Source of the DNA: Pedobacter helvus
GTDB taxonomy: Bacteria; Bacteroidota; Bacteroidia; Sphingobacteriales; Sphingobacteriaceae
Length of the DNA: 64,000 nt
Assembly: GCF_005925325.1 (NCBI RefSeq)
Contig: NZ_SRMP01000004.1
Coordinates: 310,001 to 374,000, forward strand
Direction: 5' to 3'
The position numbers and the translations under genes were made by a program. Within the stretch, counting starts at the first letter, position 1. Each line of letters opens with the position of its first letter. Positions 16,999 through 24,600 of this stretch are shown here, in pieces. Below the pieces are notes generated by a model. It saw only the letters and a list, made by a program, of their open reading frames with translations. It was not told where the DNA came from and did no database searches.

Positions 16999-18750
16999 AT
17001 GAAAAGATTTTCACTTGCATTAATGTTACTGGGATTTACATTTTTAGCAGCCGCTCAAGAAAAACCAAGCGGAGATTTTCAAATAGGCCTACAAGGAGGA
17101 ATTAGTCAGCCTGTAGATAAGTACAAAAAAATTGGTGATGCCAAACTAGGTTTTCACTCAGGTTTGTTTATAGATAAATATTTCAGAGGCAACAAATTCG
17201 GTTTAGGGATTGATGCCCGTTTCATCCAAAATGGCATCAATACTGCAGACAGTGTTTATTTCGCCAACGGCAATATTGGCACTGATTACAAAAACAGTAA
17301 AAAATTCAAGGATTACCTATTCACTTTTGGTCCTACCTATAAATTCACCAAAAACAATTTTCATGCTGAGCTCTATTTACGTGGTGGTGTAATGATACAG
17401 CATTTTCCAGAGTACACCACTACCTTAACCTATCGCAATGCACTAGGAAATTTCAATCACGACACTAAATTCACAGTTAACGATGCCAGCAATAAAGCCA
17501 ATAGTTGGGCTGGGGTTGGTGGTTTGCGTTTAAATTATATGATTAGTCCGAAAATTGCATTATTTGCTCATATAGATTATGTGCAAACATTCGGTACCAC
17601 GTTTGGAAGCAAGCCGAGTAGATTTACCATCGAAAGAAGTGTAGAACATACGCCAATTGATCCGGCGGTTGGAATTAAAAATGGCATCTTAGATCACTAT
17701 AACGAAGTAAACATCCAAGAAAGCACTTTACATAAAAGTATCAATGCTGGAGCCGGTATCAAATTCGTATTTGGAAAGACTAAAAAAGCTAAAGAACCTG
17801 TTAAAACCGAACCTTTAGTTAAAACAGTAAAACCTCAAGCAATTAAAAAAGATTTACAGATTGTGGTGAAAGACAAACAAACTGGCTTGGCTTTAAGTGG
17901 TGTTACAGTAAGTGTAAATGGAGGAAATTTAACTGAAAAATCCATTACTGATGTTAATGGACAAGCACAAAAAATTGTCGGTGCTTCGCCAAGTACCTAT
18001 CAAGTTCTCGGCGAAAAAAACGGCATCAAAACTACCCTCCTTACTTTAACTGACGAAGACTTCAAAACTAGTTCATCAGTTATCTTTAAAGAAATCTACC
18101 ATGATGATCCGAGATTTACTTTGGTTGGCGAAACCTTTGATTGCGTAAAAGGATCTAATTTGGCTAGCATCAATACGGTATTAACCAATACGTCAACTAA
18201 AAACAACATTAGTCAGATATCTGATGCGCAAGGTAAATTCATCTATCAATTAGATGCCCAATCAGATTTTACTGTGGTTGCTAATCATCAAGGTCGCTAT
18301 TCTCAAACAGAGTTGATTACCACCAAAGGCTTAGACCGTAGTAAAACCTTGTATGTAACACTTAAATTAGGAGTTTGCGAATTAGCTACCGGCAGTGAAT
18401 GGGTATTGAAAAATATCTTATACGATTTCGACAAATCTAACATTCGCCCAGATGCAGCAGTAATTTTAGATAATGTAGTTTCTATTATGAAACAAAACCC
18501 TTCATTAAAAATCGAGCTCTCATCGCATACTGATAGTCGTGGTAATGATGCCTACAACAAAAAGCTCTCACAACAACGTGCCGAGGCAGCCGTAAACTAT
18601 TTAGTTGCCAATGGAATTGGAAGAAGTAGGTTAATTGCTAAAGGATATGGAGAAACAAAATTGGTTAATCGTTGCAGCAATGGAATAATTTGTTCTGATG
18701 AAGAACATCAAGCCAACAGGAGAACGGAAATCAAAGTTTTGAATTACTAA
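16999..18750 (+). CDS. OmpA-family outer-membrane protein with N-terminal beta-barrel
   Basis: The 583-residue protein starts at the ATG at 16999, which opens a good signal peptide (MKRFSLALMLLGFTFLAAAQ); a GTG 45 bp upstream would spoil it. Residues about 25-265 form a beta-barrel-like region, followed by a Lys/Pro-rich linker and two carboxypeptidase-regulatory-like beta-sandwiches (one containing GLALSGVTVSVNGG). The C-terminal OmpA domain begins near NILYDFDKSNIRPDA and contains SSHTDSRGNDAYN and NRRTEIKVL, the peptidoglycan-binding motifs. It anchors outer membrane to cell wall. A Cys pair in the OmpA domain (RCSNGIICSD) is typical of the Bacteroidota version. It ends before a palindromic repeat and a bidirectional terminator. 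Confidence 0.85.
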   Translation: MKRFSLALMLLGFTFLAAAQEKPSGDFQIGLQGGISQPVDKYKKIGDAKLGFHSGLFIDKYFRGNKFGLGIDARFIQNGINTADSVYFANGNIGTDYKNSKKFKDYLFTFGPTYKFTKNNFHAELYLRGGVMIQHFPEYTTTLTYRNALGNFNHDTKFTVNDASNKANSWAGVGGLRLNYMISPKIALFAHIDYVQTFGTTFGSKPSRFTIERSVEHTPIDPAVGIKNGILDHYNEVNIQESTLHKSINAGAGIKFVFGKTKKAKEPVKTEPLVKTVKPQAIKKDLQIVVKDKQTGLALSGVTVSVNGGNLTEKSITDVNGQAQKIVGASPSTYQVLGEKNGIKTTLLTLTDEDFKTSSSVIFKEIYHDDPRFTLVGETFDCVKGSNLASINTVLTNTSTKNNISQISDAQGKFIYQLDAQSDFTVVANHQGRYSQTELITTKGLDRSKTLYVTLKLGVCELATGSEWVLKNILYDFDKSNIRPDAAVILDNVVSIMKQNPSLKIELSSHTDSRGNDAYNKKLSQQRAEAAVNYLVANGIGRSRLIAKGYGETKLVNRCSNGIICSDEEHQANRRTEIKVLNY

Positions 18751-18786
18751 TTGACCAATAACATGTATGGATATGAATATTTTACA

Positions 18787-18852
18787 GACCCTGAAATAAA
18801 TTCAGGGTGACGATAAGTTCGCGGTACGTCATGCTGATTTATTTCAGCATCT
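18787..18852. repeat. dispersed intergenic palindromic element (copy 1)
   Basis: Two adjacent inverted repeats, ACCCTGAAATAAATTCAGGGT and ATGCTGATTTATTTCAGCAT, are themselves bracketed by TGACG...CGTCA, giving a nested dyad of about 65 bp. Related but more decayed copies occur at 20982-21050 and 29006-29108, always between genes. No coding capacity. Confidence 0.75.
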
Positions 18853-18896
18853 GCTTAACAGATAATAACCTCCGAAAGCTATTGATCCACGCTAAT

Positions 18897-18928
18897 AAAA
18901 AAGTCCCGAATTAATTCGGGACTTTTTT
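18897..18928. terminator. bidirectional intrinsic terminator
   Basis: A perfect 10-bp inverted repeat beginning GTCCCGAATT is flanked by six A's and six T's. It serves the OmpA gene on the plus strand and the cold-shock gene on the minus strand. Confidence 0.92.
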
Positions 18929-18949
18929 ATTAGACATATGATTGAATAA

Positions 18950-19147
18950 TTAAGCTTTTCTTACATTCACAGCTTGCGGTCCTTTTTTACCTTCAGCTAT
19001 TTCAAATTCTACTTCGTCGTTTTCCTTAATTCCATTAATGCCGCCTTCTACATCTTTAAAATGTACAAAGATCTCTTTTCCAGCGTCATGAGAGATGAAC
19101 CCATAACCTTTCTCGGTGTTAAACCATTTTACTTTTCCGGTACTCAT
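18950..19147 (-). CDS. cold-shock protein (CspA family)
   Basis: The 65-residue protein is a complete cold-shock domain with RNP1 (KGYGFI, Tyr in place of the usual Phe) and RNP2 (IFVHF). Such proteins bind single-stranded RNA and DNA and act as RNA chaperones. Length is normal for the family. It is a single-gene unit ending at the bidirectional terminator 21 bp downstream. The region upstream of it (19148-19225) is the gap to the peroxiredoxin gene. Confidence 0.95.
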   Translation of the reverse strand: MSTGKVKWFNTEKGYGFISHDAGKEIFVHFKDVEGGINGIKENDEVEFEIAEGKKGPQAVNVRKA

Positions 19148-19225
19148 TTAGTTCTATAATTTAATTTTTAATTGCTAATTACAGTAAATCTAATGAATTA
19201 TAATTAACAATCAATAGTTTATATA

Positions 19226-19861
19226 TTATTTATTCGGTTGAGGAGTAGTTCTTAAATATGGCTTAATTACTTTATGTCCTTTAGGAAACTTAGCCGGAAT
19301 ATCTTCCGTTTTAATGCTATTCACCACAATTACATCTTCGCCATCTTGCCAATCTGCAGGTGTAGCTACACTGTAATTAGCGGTAAGTTGCAAAGAATCT
19401 ATTACTCTTAAAACTTCATTAAAGTTTCTACCAGTAGAAGCCGGATATGTAATGATCAATTTCACTTTTTTATCAGGACCGATTACGAACAGTGAACGAA
19501 CAGTTAAAGTTTCAGAAGCATTTGGATGAATCATATCGTACAAGTTCGCAACTGTTTTATCCGAATCTGCAATAATTGGAAAATCAACTTCTGTATTTTG
19601 GGTTTCGTTAATGTCTTTGATCCAACCTAAATGAGATTCTACCGGATCCACACTTAATGCCAAAACTTTGACATTCCTTTGATCAAATTCTTTCTTTAGA
19701 GATGCTGTTCTTCCCAATTCTGTGGTACAAACTGGTGTATAATCTGCAGGGTGAGAAAACAAAACTCCCCAGCTATCGCCGAGGTATTCATAAAAGTCTA
19801 TTTCACCTATAGACGTTATAGCCTTAAAATTCGGCGCAATATCCCCTATTCTTAAACTCAT
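19226..19861 (-). CDS. 1-Cys peroxiredoxin (Prx6 type)
   Basis: The 211-residue thiol peroxidase has the peroxidatic motif DYTPVCTTE with Cys45 and no other cysteine, which defines the 1-Cys class. The C-terminal extension (about 160-211, with the YSVATPADWQDGEDVIV segment) is typical of the Prx6/AhpC-TSA long form. It reduces hydrogen peroxide and alkyl hydroperoxides in the cytosol using an external thiol. Adjacent to cold-shock and DUF72 genes on the same strand with gaps of about 80 bp each, so probably separately expressed. Confidence 0.92.
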   Translation of the reverse strand: MSLRIGDIAPNFKAITSIGEIDFYEYLGDSWGVLFSHPADYTPVCTTELGRTASLKKEFDQRNVKVLALSVDPVESHLGWIKDINETQNTEVDFPIIADSDKTVANLYDMIHPNASETLTVRSLFVIGPDKKVKLIITYPASTGRNFNEVLRVIDSLQLTANYSVATPADWQDGEDVIVVNSIKTEDIPAKFPKGHKVIKPYLRTTPQPNK

Positions 19862-19947
19862 AGTATTATTATTTAAATGAAAAATCGATTAATTATAAAT
19901 TCAAGTTACGAAATCGATGCGGTTTTAACAACGAGCTGAATACACAA

Positions 19948-20871
19948 TTAGCCGAACAAATCACCTTGGCCTCCTAAAAAATTTATACGAGGCAACTTGC
20001 TTCCCAACTTTTCATTGAATTTTTCGATGGTATAATCAGCAATAATTGGCGTATCACTTTCATCGTGCTGGTGCAAAAAGAAATAGATCTCTTCCAAACC
20101 TTTATCCAACCATTGGTCTAACCTTTCAATCCAATCGTCTACCCTTTTTTTATCGGAGCTTTCTAGAAATTTGCCTCCGTTACCTACAAATCGGATAAAT
20201 GCTTTTGGCGTGGGCAACTCCATGTGTACGCAATCTCGCCTACCGCTAGCATCAGTAATTGCTGCACCAATTTTTAGCTTAGATAAAAGAGAAAATAAAG
20301 CTTTTCTATCCTCCGGATTCGAAAACCAATCTTCATGACGAACTTCTAAAAACAAATTGAAATCGCGTGGTAAATCTTCCAGATATTGTTGCAGCACTAG
20401 TAAATTCTTTGGGCCGAAGTTATCGCCCAGTTGTAAAAAACATGGACCTAGTTTATCTCCGAAAGCACTAATTGATTTTAGATACAAATCCGTTTCTACT
20501 TTTGCGTTGTTTAATCTTTTTATGTGTGTGATGGCTCTAGAAATCTTTGGGCAAAACAGAAAATCTGCTCTTTGATCAGCCATTTCTTTCCATTTAACGA
20601 TCTGCTCTTCTTTTGGAATTCCATAGAAAACTGCATTTAACTCAATAGAATTAAAATGCTTCACATACTCGCCCAGAAAATCTTTCTCTTTAGTTTTAGG
20701 TGGATAAATCAAGTTTACCCATTCTTTTCTGCCCCATTTTGCGCAACCGACGAAAAACTTAGGATCTTTAGCCGCTTTCCCTTTTAAAGTAAGTTGAGTT
20801 TGTAATCCGTCTGGCGGCAATGTAAAATCTACTTTATTTATTTCACTTGTTTCTACTCTTCCAAATTCCAT
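19948..20871 (-). CDS. DUF72 family protein
   Basis: The 307-residue protein fits DUF72, a TIM-barrel family resembling the YecE proteins. Visible stretches are FFVGCAKWGRKEW near the N-terminus, FNSIELNAVFYGIP, ADFLFCPKISRAITH, and LFLEVRHEDWF with conserved Arg-His-x-x-Trp. Molecular function is unknown, though a hydrolase or isomerase-like barrel is assumed. Length is slightly above the family average because of an N-terminal extension of about 35 residues. Nothing in the neighbours suggests a pathway. Confidence 0.85.
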   Translation of the reverse strand: MEFGRVETSEINKVDFTLPPDGLQTQLTLKGKAAKDPKFFVGCAKWGRKEWVNLIYPPKTKEKDFLGEYVKHFNSIELNAVFYGIPKEEQIVKWKEMADQRADFLFCPKISRAITHIKRLNNAKVETDLYLKSISAFGDKLGPCFLQLGDNFGPKNLLVLQQYLEDLPRDFNLFLEVRHEDWFSNPEDRKALFSLLSKLKIGAAITDASGRRDCVHMELPTPKAFIRFVGNGGKFLESSDKKRVDDWIERLDQWLDKGLEEIYFFLHQHDESDTPIIADYTIEKFNEKLGSKLPRINFLGGQGDLFG

Positions 20872-21162
20872 TTCTAAATATAATTAGTTAGCCACAGATA
20901 CACAGATAATTTTTAATACAAATTAAAATCTGAGAATTATATCATTAAATTATAGACATTTAGTATTTCAACTTATAGCACACCCTGAAATTAATTAAGA
21001 GTGACACAAAGTTAACGTTACGTCACGCTGAATTTATGTCAGCATCAACTTAAGGGTGTCCTTATTAAAAACTAATCACAGAAGCACCTAATACTATTTA
21101 ACTTATTAGATTTTATTACAAAAGTAAAATCTGTGCATGTGTGGCTAAAAAGCTCTAAAAAG
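20872..21162. other. gene-free interval containing a decayed palindromic element
   Basis: No ORF of note. Positions 20982-21050 hold a second, degenerate copy of the ACCCTGAAAT...CGTCACGCTGAATT...CAGCATC dyad seen at 18787-18852. The left arm is damaged (TTAATTAAGAGT), while the TGAC...GTCA bracket remains. Confidence 0.6.
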
Positions 21163-21198
21163 CAAAACCCCGAATACAATTAAATGTTTTCGGGGTTC
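21163..21198 (-). terminator. terminator of the sigma factor/protease unit
   Basis: On the minus strand GAACCCCGAAAACA pairs with TGTATTCGGGGTTTT and is followed by a T-rich tail; it lies 19 bp after the protease stop. Confidence 0.85.
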
Positions 21199-21216
21199 AA
21201 TCGATATTTTTAATAA

Positions 21217-22320
21217 CTAGTTGTTGTTATATACTTTAATCATGAATACGTAATCCTGCATTTTCTCTACTTGCTTATCACGTTTCAGGCCTCTCAACAT
21301 ACTTTTCTTACCATAAGCAACTCTTCTACTCAACGAGTCTTGAGGAATTGCATTTAAAGCTTCCATAATGTATTTAGATTTCACCGCAAAAGTAGCTCCA
21401 TCAGTTTTATTTTCTTTACCGTTGATGATACCTACAATATTTCCGTTATTATCTAACAACGGTCCGCCGCTGTTACCTGGGTTTACAGGGATAGCCACTT
21501 GATAAGCTAAAGTATCGCCATTGATACCATTTTTGGAACTTACGTATCCATCGCCTAAAACGATATCATCTTTAGGAAAACCTAAGGTAAACACCGACTC
21601 TCCTAAACTGGAGGCACCTTTTTTAATAGTGTAAGGTAACGAAGGTAGATTTTCGAAGGATTTATCGTTAATTTTCAAAATAGCGATATCATTCACCGGA
21701 TCTGTATAGATAGACTGTACCTTGTAAGAACCTTTCCCATTTTGAACGTGGATAGAATCAGCTCCACGAACCACATGATAATTAGTTACAATATAACCGT
21801 TACCCGAAATAGCGAAACCACTACCTCCAAACCTAGGTCTGCTTTCACTGTTATTACTTTTACTATCTGTTTTGATAGATTTAATATCACGGATTAAGCC
21901 ACTTTGAGAACGCTTAATTTGCGCCATATCTTGGCTCATTGCCTCAAAAGTGCCAGCTTGCTTGTTATTGTTTTGTATAGAATACAAAGAAACCAAAGCC
22001 AATAGAACAAACGAAGCAGCAATAGCTACCGCAGATCTATTGTTACGCCACAATCTAACCAGCTTAGAAGGATGAGGTTTCAATTCTTCAGTTAACGAAG
22101 CCACGTCGATGTGCGAATGTGCAGCATCCATCTGTTCTTTCAGCTTTACGATGCTCGCATATTGGTTCATCGATTCTAAAAAGACTTTATGGGCAACCAC
22201 TTTATGATCCACCATTTGATCCTTACTACGTAATTGCTCAAACGCAGCATGCTCCTCTGGTGTCAATTTCCCATTAAGGTAATCTTCAATAATAGCCTCT
22301 AGTTCTATGTCTTGTCTCAT
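21217..22320 (-). CDS. hybrid anti-sigma-like/trypsin-like (S1C) membrane protease
   Basis: The 367-residue protein begins with a cytoplasmic segment of about 90 residues in the style of anti-sigma/FecR N-termini (IIEDYLNGKLTPEEHAAFE), then one transmembrane helix (about 96-114). A periplasmic trypsin-like domain of the S1C/HtrA type follows, with His in TNYHVV, Asp in NDIAIL and Ser in NPGNSGGPL. No PDZ domain follows the protease domain, unlike DegP. It lies 3 bp downstream of an ECF sigma factor gene, so the N-terminal part probably binds that sigma factor and the protease domain senses or processes something in the periplasm. All three catalytic residues are present. Confidence 0.82.
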   Translation of the reverse strand: MRQDIELEAIIEDYLNGKLTPEEHAAFEQLRSKDQMVDHKVVAHKVFLESMNQYASIVKLKEQMDAAHSHIDVASLTEELKPHPSKLVRLWRNNRSAVAIAASFVLLALVSLYSIQNNNKQAGTFEAMSQDMAQIKRSQSGLIRDIKSIKTDSKSNNSESRPRFGGSGFAISGNGYIVTNYHVVRGADSIHVQNGKGSYKVQSIYTDPVNDIAILKINDKSFENLPSLPYTIKKGASSLGESVFTLGFPKDDIVLGDGYVSSKNGINGDTLAYQVAIPVNPGNSGGPLLDNNGNIVGIINGKENKTDGATFAVKSKYIMEALNAIPQDSLSRRVAYGKKSMLRGLKRDKQVEKMQDYVFMIKVYNNN

Positions 22321-22323
22321 CTT

Positions 22324-22890
22324 CTATGATTGAAAAAATAATTTCTTTAACCTCTGTAAACACTTATACTTCTGTGTTTTAGCATTATCAGCATTGGTGT
22401 AGCCAAACTTTTCACAAATATCCTGCATCGACTGATTATTGATGTAAAAATCTTCAATAATCGTTTTGCAAGGTTCGCCCAAACTCTCCAAAGCCTCTTT
22501 CATTTTATCAAACTGCATGTCCTTTTGTTCATGCTGTTCCATATCCTCCTCCACAATCAATACATCTTCAAAATCAGCTATATTGCTTGTTTTCTTGCTA
22601 TGTTGAGCCAGCTTCTTCAACCAAATTCTTCTACTTACAGAGTAAATATAAGTCTTCAGTTTACTGCTCAATTCAAAGCTTCCGCTCTTCACCTTATTAT
22701 AAAGAACAATGATGGCTTCCTGATAAACATCTTTTGCATCATCTTCATCGCCATTATTATTTAAAATAAACTGCAACACCATTGGAAAATAGGCCACATA
22801 CAATTTATTTAATGCCTCTACCGAGTTATTGAGTATTCCTAAAACTACTTCTCTATCTGTTGGTAACGAACTGCTAATCTTTATACTCAC
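22324..22890 (-). CDS. ECF-type RNA polymerase sigma factor
   Basis: The 188-residue protein has sigma region 2 (EALNKLYVAYFPMVLQFIL..., DAKDVYQEAIIVLYNKV) and region 4 (LGEPCKTIIEDFYINNQSMQDICEKFGY) joined by a long acidic Glu/Asp/Met-rich linker. There is no sigma-1 or sigma-3 region, as in ECF sigma factors. The start is GTG at 22888-22890; an in-frame stop codon lies immediately upstream, so no longer form is possible. The hybrid protease starts 3 bp after its stop. An inverted GGTAACC motif sits 24 bp upstream of the start. Confidence 0.88.
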   Translation of the reverse strand: MSIKISSSLPTDREVVLGILNNSVEALNKLYVAYFPMVLQFILNNNGDEDDAKDVYQEAIIVLYNKVKSGSFELSSKLKTYIYSVSRRIWLKKLAQHSKKTSNIADFEDVLIVEEDMEQHEQKDMQFDKMKEALESLGEPCKTIIEDFYINNQSMQDICEKFGYTNADNAKTQKYKCLQRLKKLFFQS

Positions 22891-23257
22891 TTATTAATAC
22901 AATTAAATTCAAATGGTAACCCAATAATAATCAAAAAAATAAAAGACCTGCATTAGGGCGTTACATCTATGTTTTTGAAAAGCAAATGTACTACTACTAT
23001 CTAAGTATAGTCCCGCTTTTCGCTTAATCTTTTTGTTTACGTCTCCTGTCATTCCAAAGAACTGGGAGTCTATTTCTATTTACCTATAACTAACAGATCT
23101 TTCTGGTAAGAAACAAAAAGTATATCGCTACAATCGGGTTTATAAATTTAGTCCCGTACAAAAACCTCCCTTTTTAATACCTAAAGCACAAAATGGTAAC
23201 CTAACAAACAGCTCAAAAAAATATTTTTATTTTTCTTTAAAACTTGGGTTACCTTTT
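22891..23257. other. gene-free divergent regulatory interval
   Basis: This gap separates the sigma factor unit (minus) from the small lipoprotein gene (plus). It holds three GGTNACC heptamers: 22915-22921, 23195-23201 (both in the context AAATGGTAACC) and 23247-23253 (GGGTTACC). Positions 23047-23103 hold a decayed copy of the CATTCC...AGATCTTTCTGG type of Bacteroidota intergenic repeat. No ORF seen. Confidence 0.55.
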
Positions 23258-23265
23258 TACCTTTG
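23258..23265 (+). promoter_or_regulatory. -7 promoter element of the small lipoprotein gene
   Basis: TACCTTTG fits TAnnTTTG, 46 bp before the ATG at 23312, and lies just downstream of the GGGTTACC motif. Confidence 0.55.
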
Positions 23266-23311
23266 CGGCATTAAGAGTAAAATTAATTAATTATTTAATC
23301 AGAAAATTAAA

Positions 23312-23503
23312 ATGAAAAACTTATTCAAATTTGGCTTTTTAGCTTTAGCATTATCTTTAACTGTAGTTGCTTGTTCATCTGAAACTAAATCAGAAGGTAC
23401 TGATACTGTAGGTACTGACACTGTTGTAACTGCTGATACTACTGTAGTTGATACAGTTGTTAAAACTGATACTACTGTTGTTGATTCAACTGCAAAACAC
23501 TAG
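23312..23503 (+). CDS. small Thr/Asp/Val-repeat lipoprotein
   Basis: The 63-residue protein has a lipoprotein signal peptide with lipobox TVVAC (Cys21). The mature 43 residues are a low-complexity repeat of Asp-Thr-Val and Thr-Val-Val-Asp units with no aromatic residue and one Lys-rich end. Short Thr/Asp lipoproteins like this are common and highly expressed in Sphingobacteriaceae, but their function is unknown. It has its own promoter and strong terminator, so it is a monocistronic unit. Confidence 0.75.
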   Translation: MKNLFKFGFLALALSLTVVACSSETKSEGTDTVGTDTVVTADTTVVDTVVKTDTTVVDSTAKH

Positions 23504-23520
23504 TCAAATAGTAAAGTATA

Positions 23521-23556
23521 AAAAAGTCCCGAGAAATTCTCGGGACTTTTTTTTTG
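23521..23556. terminator. bidirectional intrinsic terminator
   Basis: AGTCCCGAGA / TCTCGGGACT stem (10 bp) with a minimal loop, five A's on the left and nine T's on the right. It ends the lipoprotein transcript and probably that of the REC-CRP regulator converging from the right. Confidence 0.92.
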
Positions 23557-23560
23557 TAGC

Positions 23561-24589
23561 TTATTGCTTAATCTGACTTAGTTTATCTATAGAGACTACA
23601 TATATCGCATTGCCATGCTTTTCTATTAGTTTCTCTTCCTTAAAATCTGCCAACATTCTACTCACCGTTTCGCTAGCTGTACCTACAAAAGCAGCTAAAT
23701 CATCTCTAGATATCTTTAAGGTGCAAGTGTCTTCTTTCGGCTTAGCAAACTTTCTTGCCAACTGAACCAAAGCCTCCGCAACTCTTTTACGTACCGAAAA
23801 GTAAGCTAATTTCAGCATTTGGTCTTCTTTAAAGCGAATATTTCCGGATAGTAACTCAATAAAAGCTGTAGCCATTTCCTGATGGTTAAACAAAGCATCC
23901 ATAAAATCTGGCTTAGGCACCAATAACAACTCGGTATCTGCTAACGTAGCAGCATTATCGGCATAAGCTACACCGCAACACAAACTTTCGTAACCAAAAA
24001 ATTCACCATCTTTATAAATATTGGAAGATAACTCTCTACCGTCTTTGAAACGTTTATAAGTTTTTACCTGCCCGCTTTTAATGTAGTATAAATAATTAGG
24101 CTCATCATTTTCTACATAAATCACCTGCTTATTGGCATAACTTCTACCTTTTCCTTTTTGCTTTAATTCTGCAAAAATAGTTTGCAAATCTTTAGGTGCG
24201 GCCTTAAAACCCACTGTCTGGTTTTTCTTCTTTAACCGACTTTCTATCGCGTTGAAAAGTTCTAGATCATCGAAAGGTTTGGTTAAATAATCGTCAGCGC
24301 CCATTTCCATACCCTTGCGCATATCTGCTCTTTCGGCTTTTGCCGTCATAAAAATAAAAGGAATATTGGCCAATTTCGGGTTCTTGCTCAACAGATAAAG
24401 CACACCATAACCGTCCAATTCTGGCATCATGATATCACATAAAATAATATCTGGAGATGAACTTAAAGCCAGTTCCACACCTAATTTTCCATTTTTTGCA
24501 GAAATAGCTTGGTAACCTGCCAGTTCTAATACTTCAACCGTACCTTCTCTTATATCGTCGTTATCTTCAATTACTAAAACTTTTTTCAT
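23561..24589 (-). CDS. response regulator with REC, cyclic-nucleotide-binding-like and CRP/FNR HTH domains
   Basis: The 342-residue protein has a receiver domain (1-125) with Asp9-Asp11 acidic pocket region, phosphoacceptor Asp52 (LCDIMMPELDG), Thr in FMTAKAE and Lys in YLTKPF. A CRP-type cNMP-binding beta-roll follows at about 140-260 and a CRP/FNR winged helix at about 270-335 (SRDDLAAFVGTASETVSRMLADF). This fusion means that phosphorylation, rather than cAMP or an Fe-S cluster, may drive a CRP-family DNA-binding head. It lies 11 bp after the histidine kinase gene on the same strand, which makes them a clear pair. Confidence 0.9.
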   Translation of the reverse strand: MKKVLVIEDNDDIREGTVEVLELAGYQAISAKNGKLGVELALSSSPDIILCDIMMPELDGYGVLYLLSKNPKLANIPFIFMTAKAERADMRKGMEMGADDYLTKPFDDLELFNAIESRLKKKNQTVGFKAAPKDLQTIFAELKQKGKGRSYANKQVIYVENDEPNYLYYIKSGQVKTYKRFKDGRELSSNIYKDGEFFGYESLCCGVAYADNAATLADTELLLVPKPDFMDALFNHQEMATAFIELLSGNIRFKEDQMLKLAYFSVRKRVAEALVQLARKFAKPKEDTCTLKISRDDLAAFVGTASETVSRMLADFKEEKLIEKHGNAIYVVSIDKLSQIKQ

Positions 24590-24600
24590 GTGCTCGCAAA

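Noticed and set aside
18787..18852. Nested palindrome considered as a phage or integrase attachment site or tRNA remnant.
   Set aside because: Three copies occur in one window, none beside an integrase or tRNA gene, and no cloverleaf or CCA end is visible.
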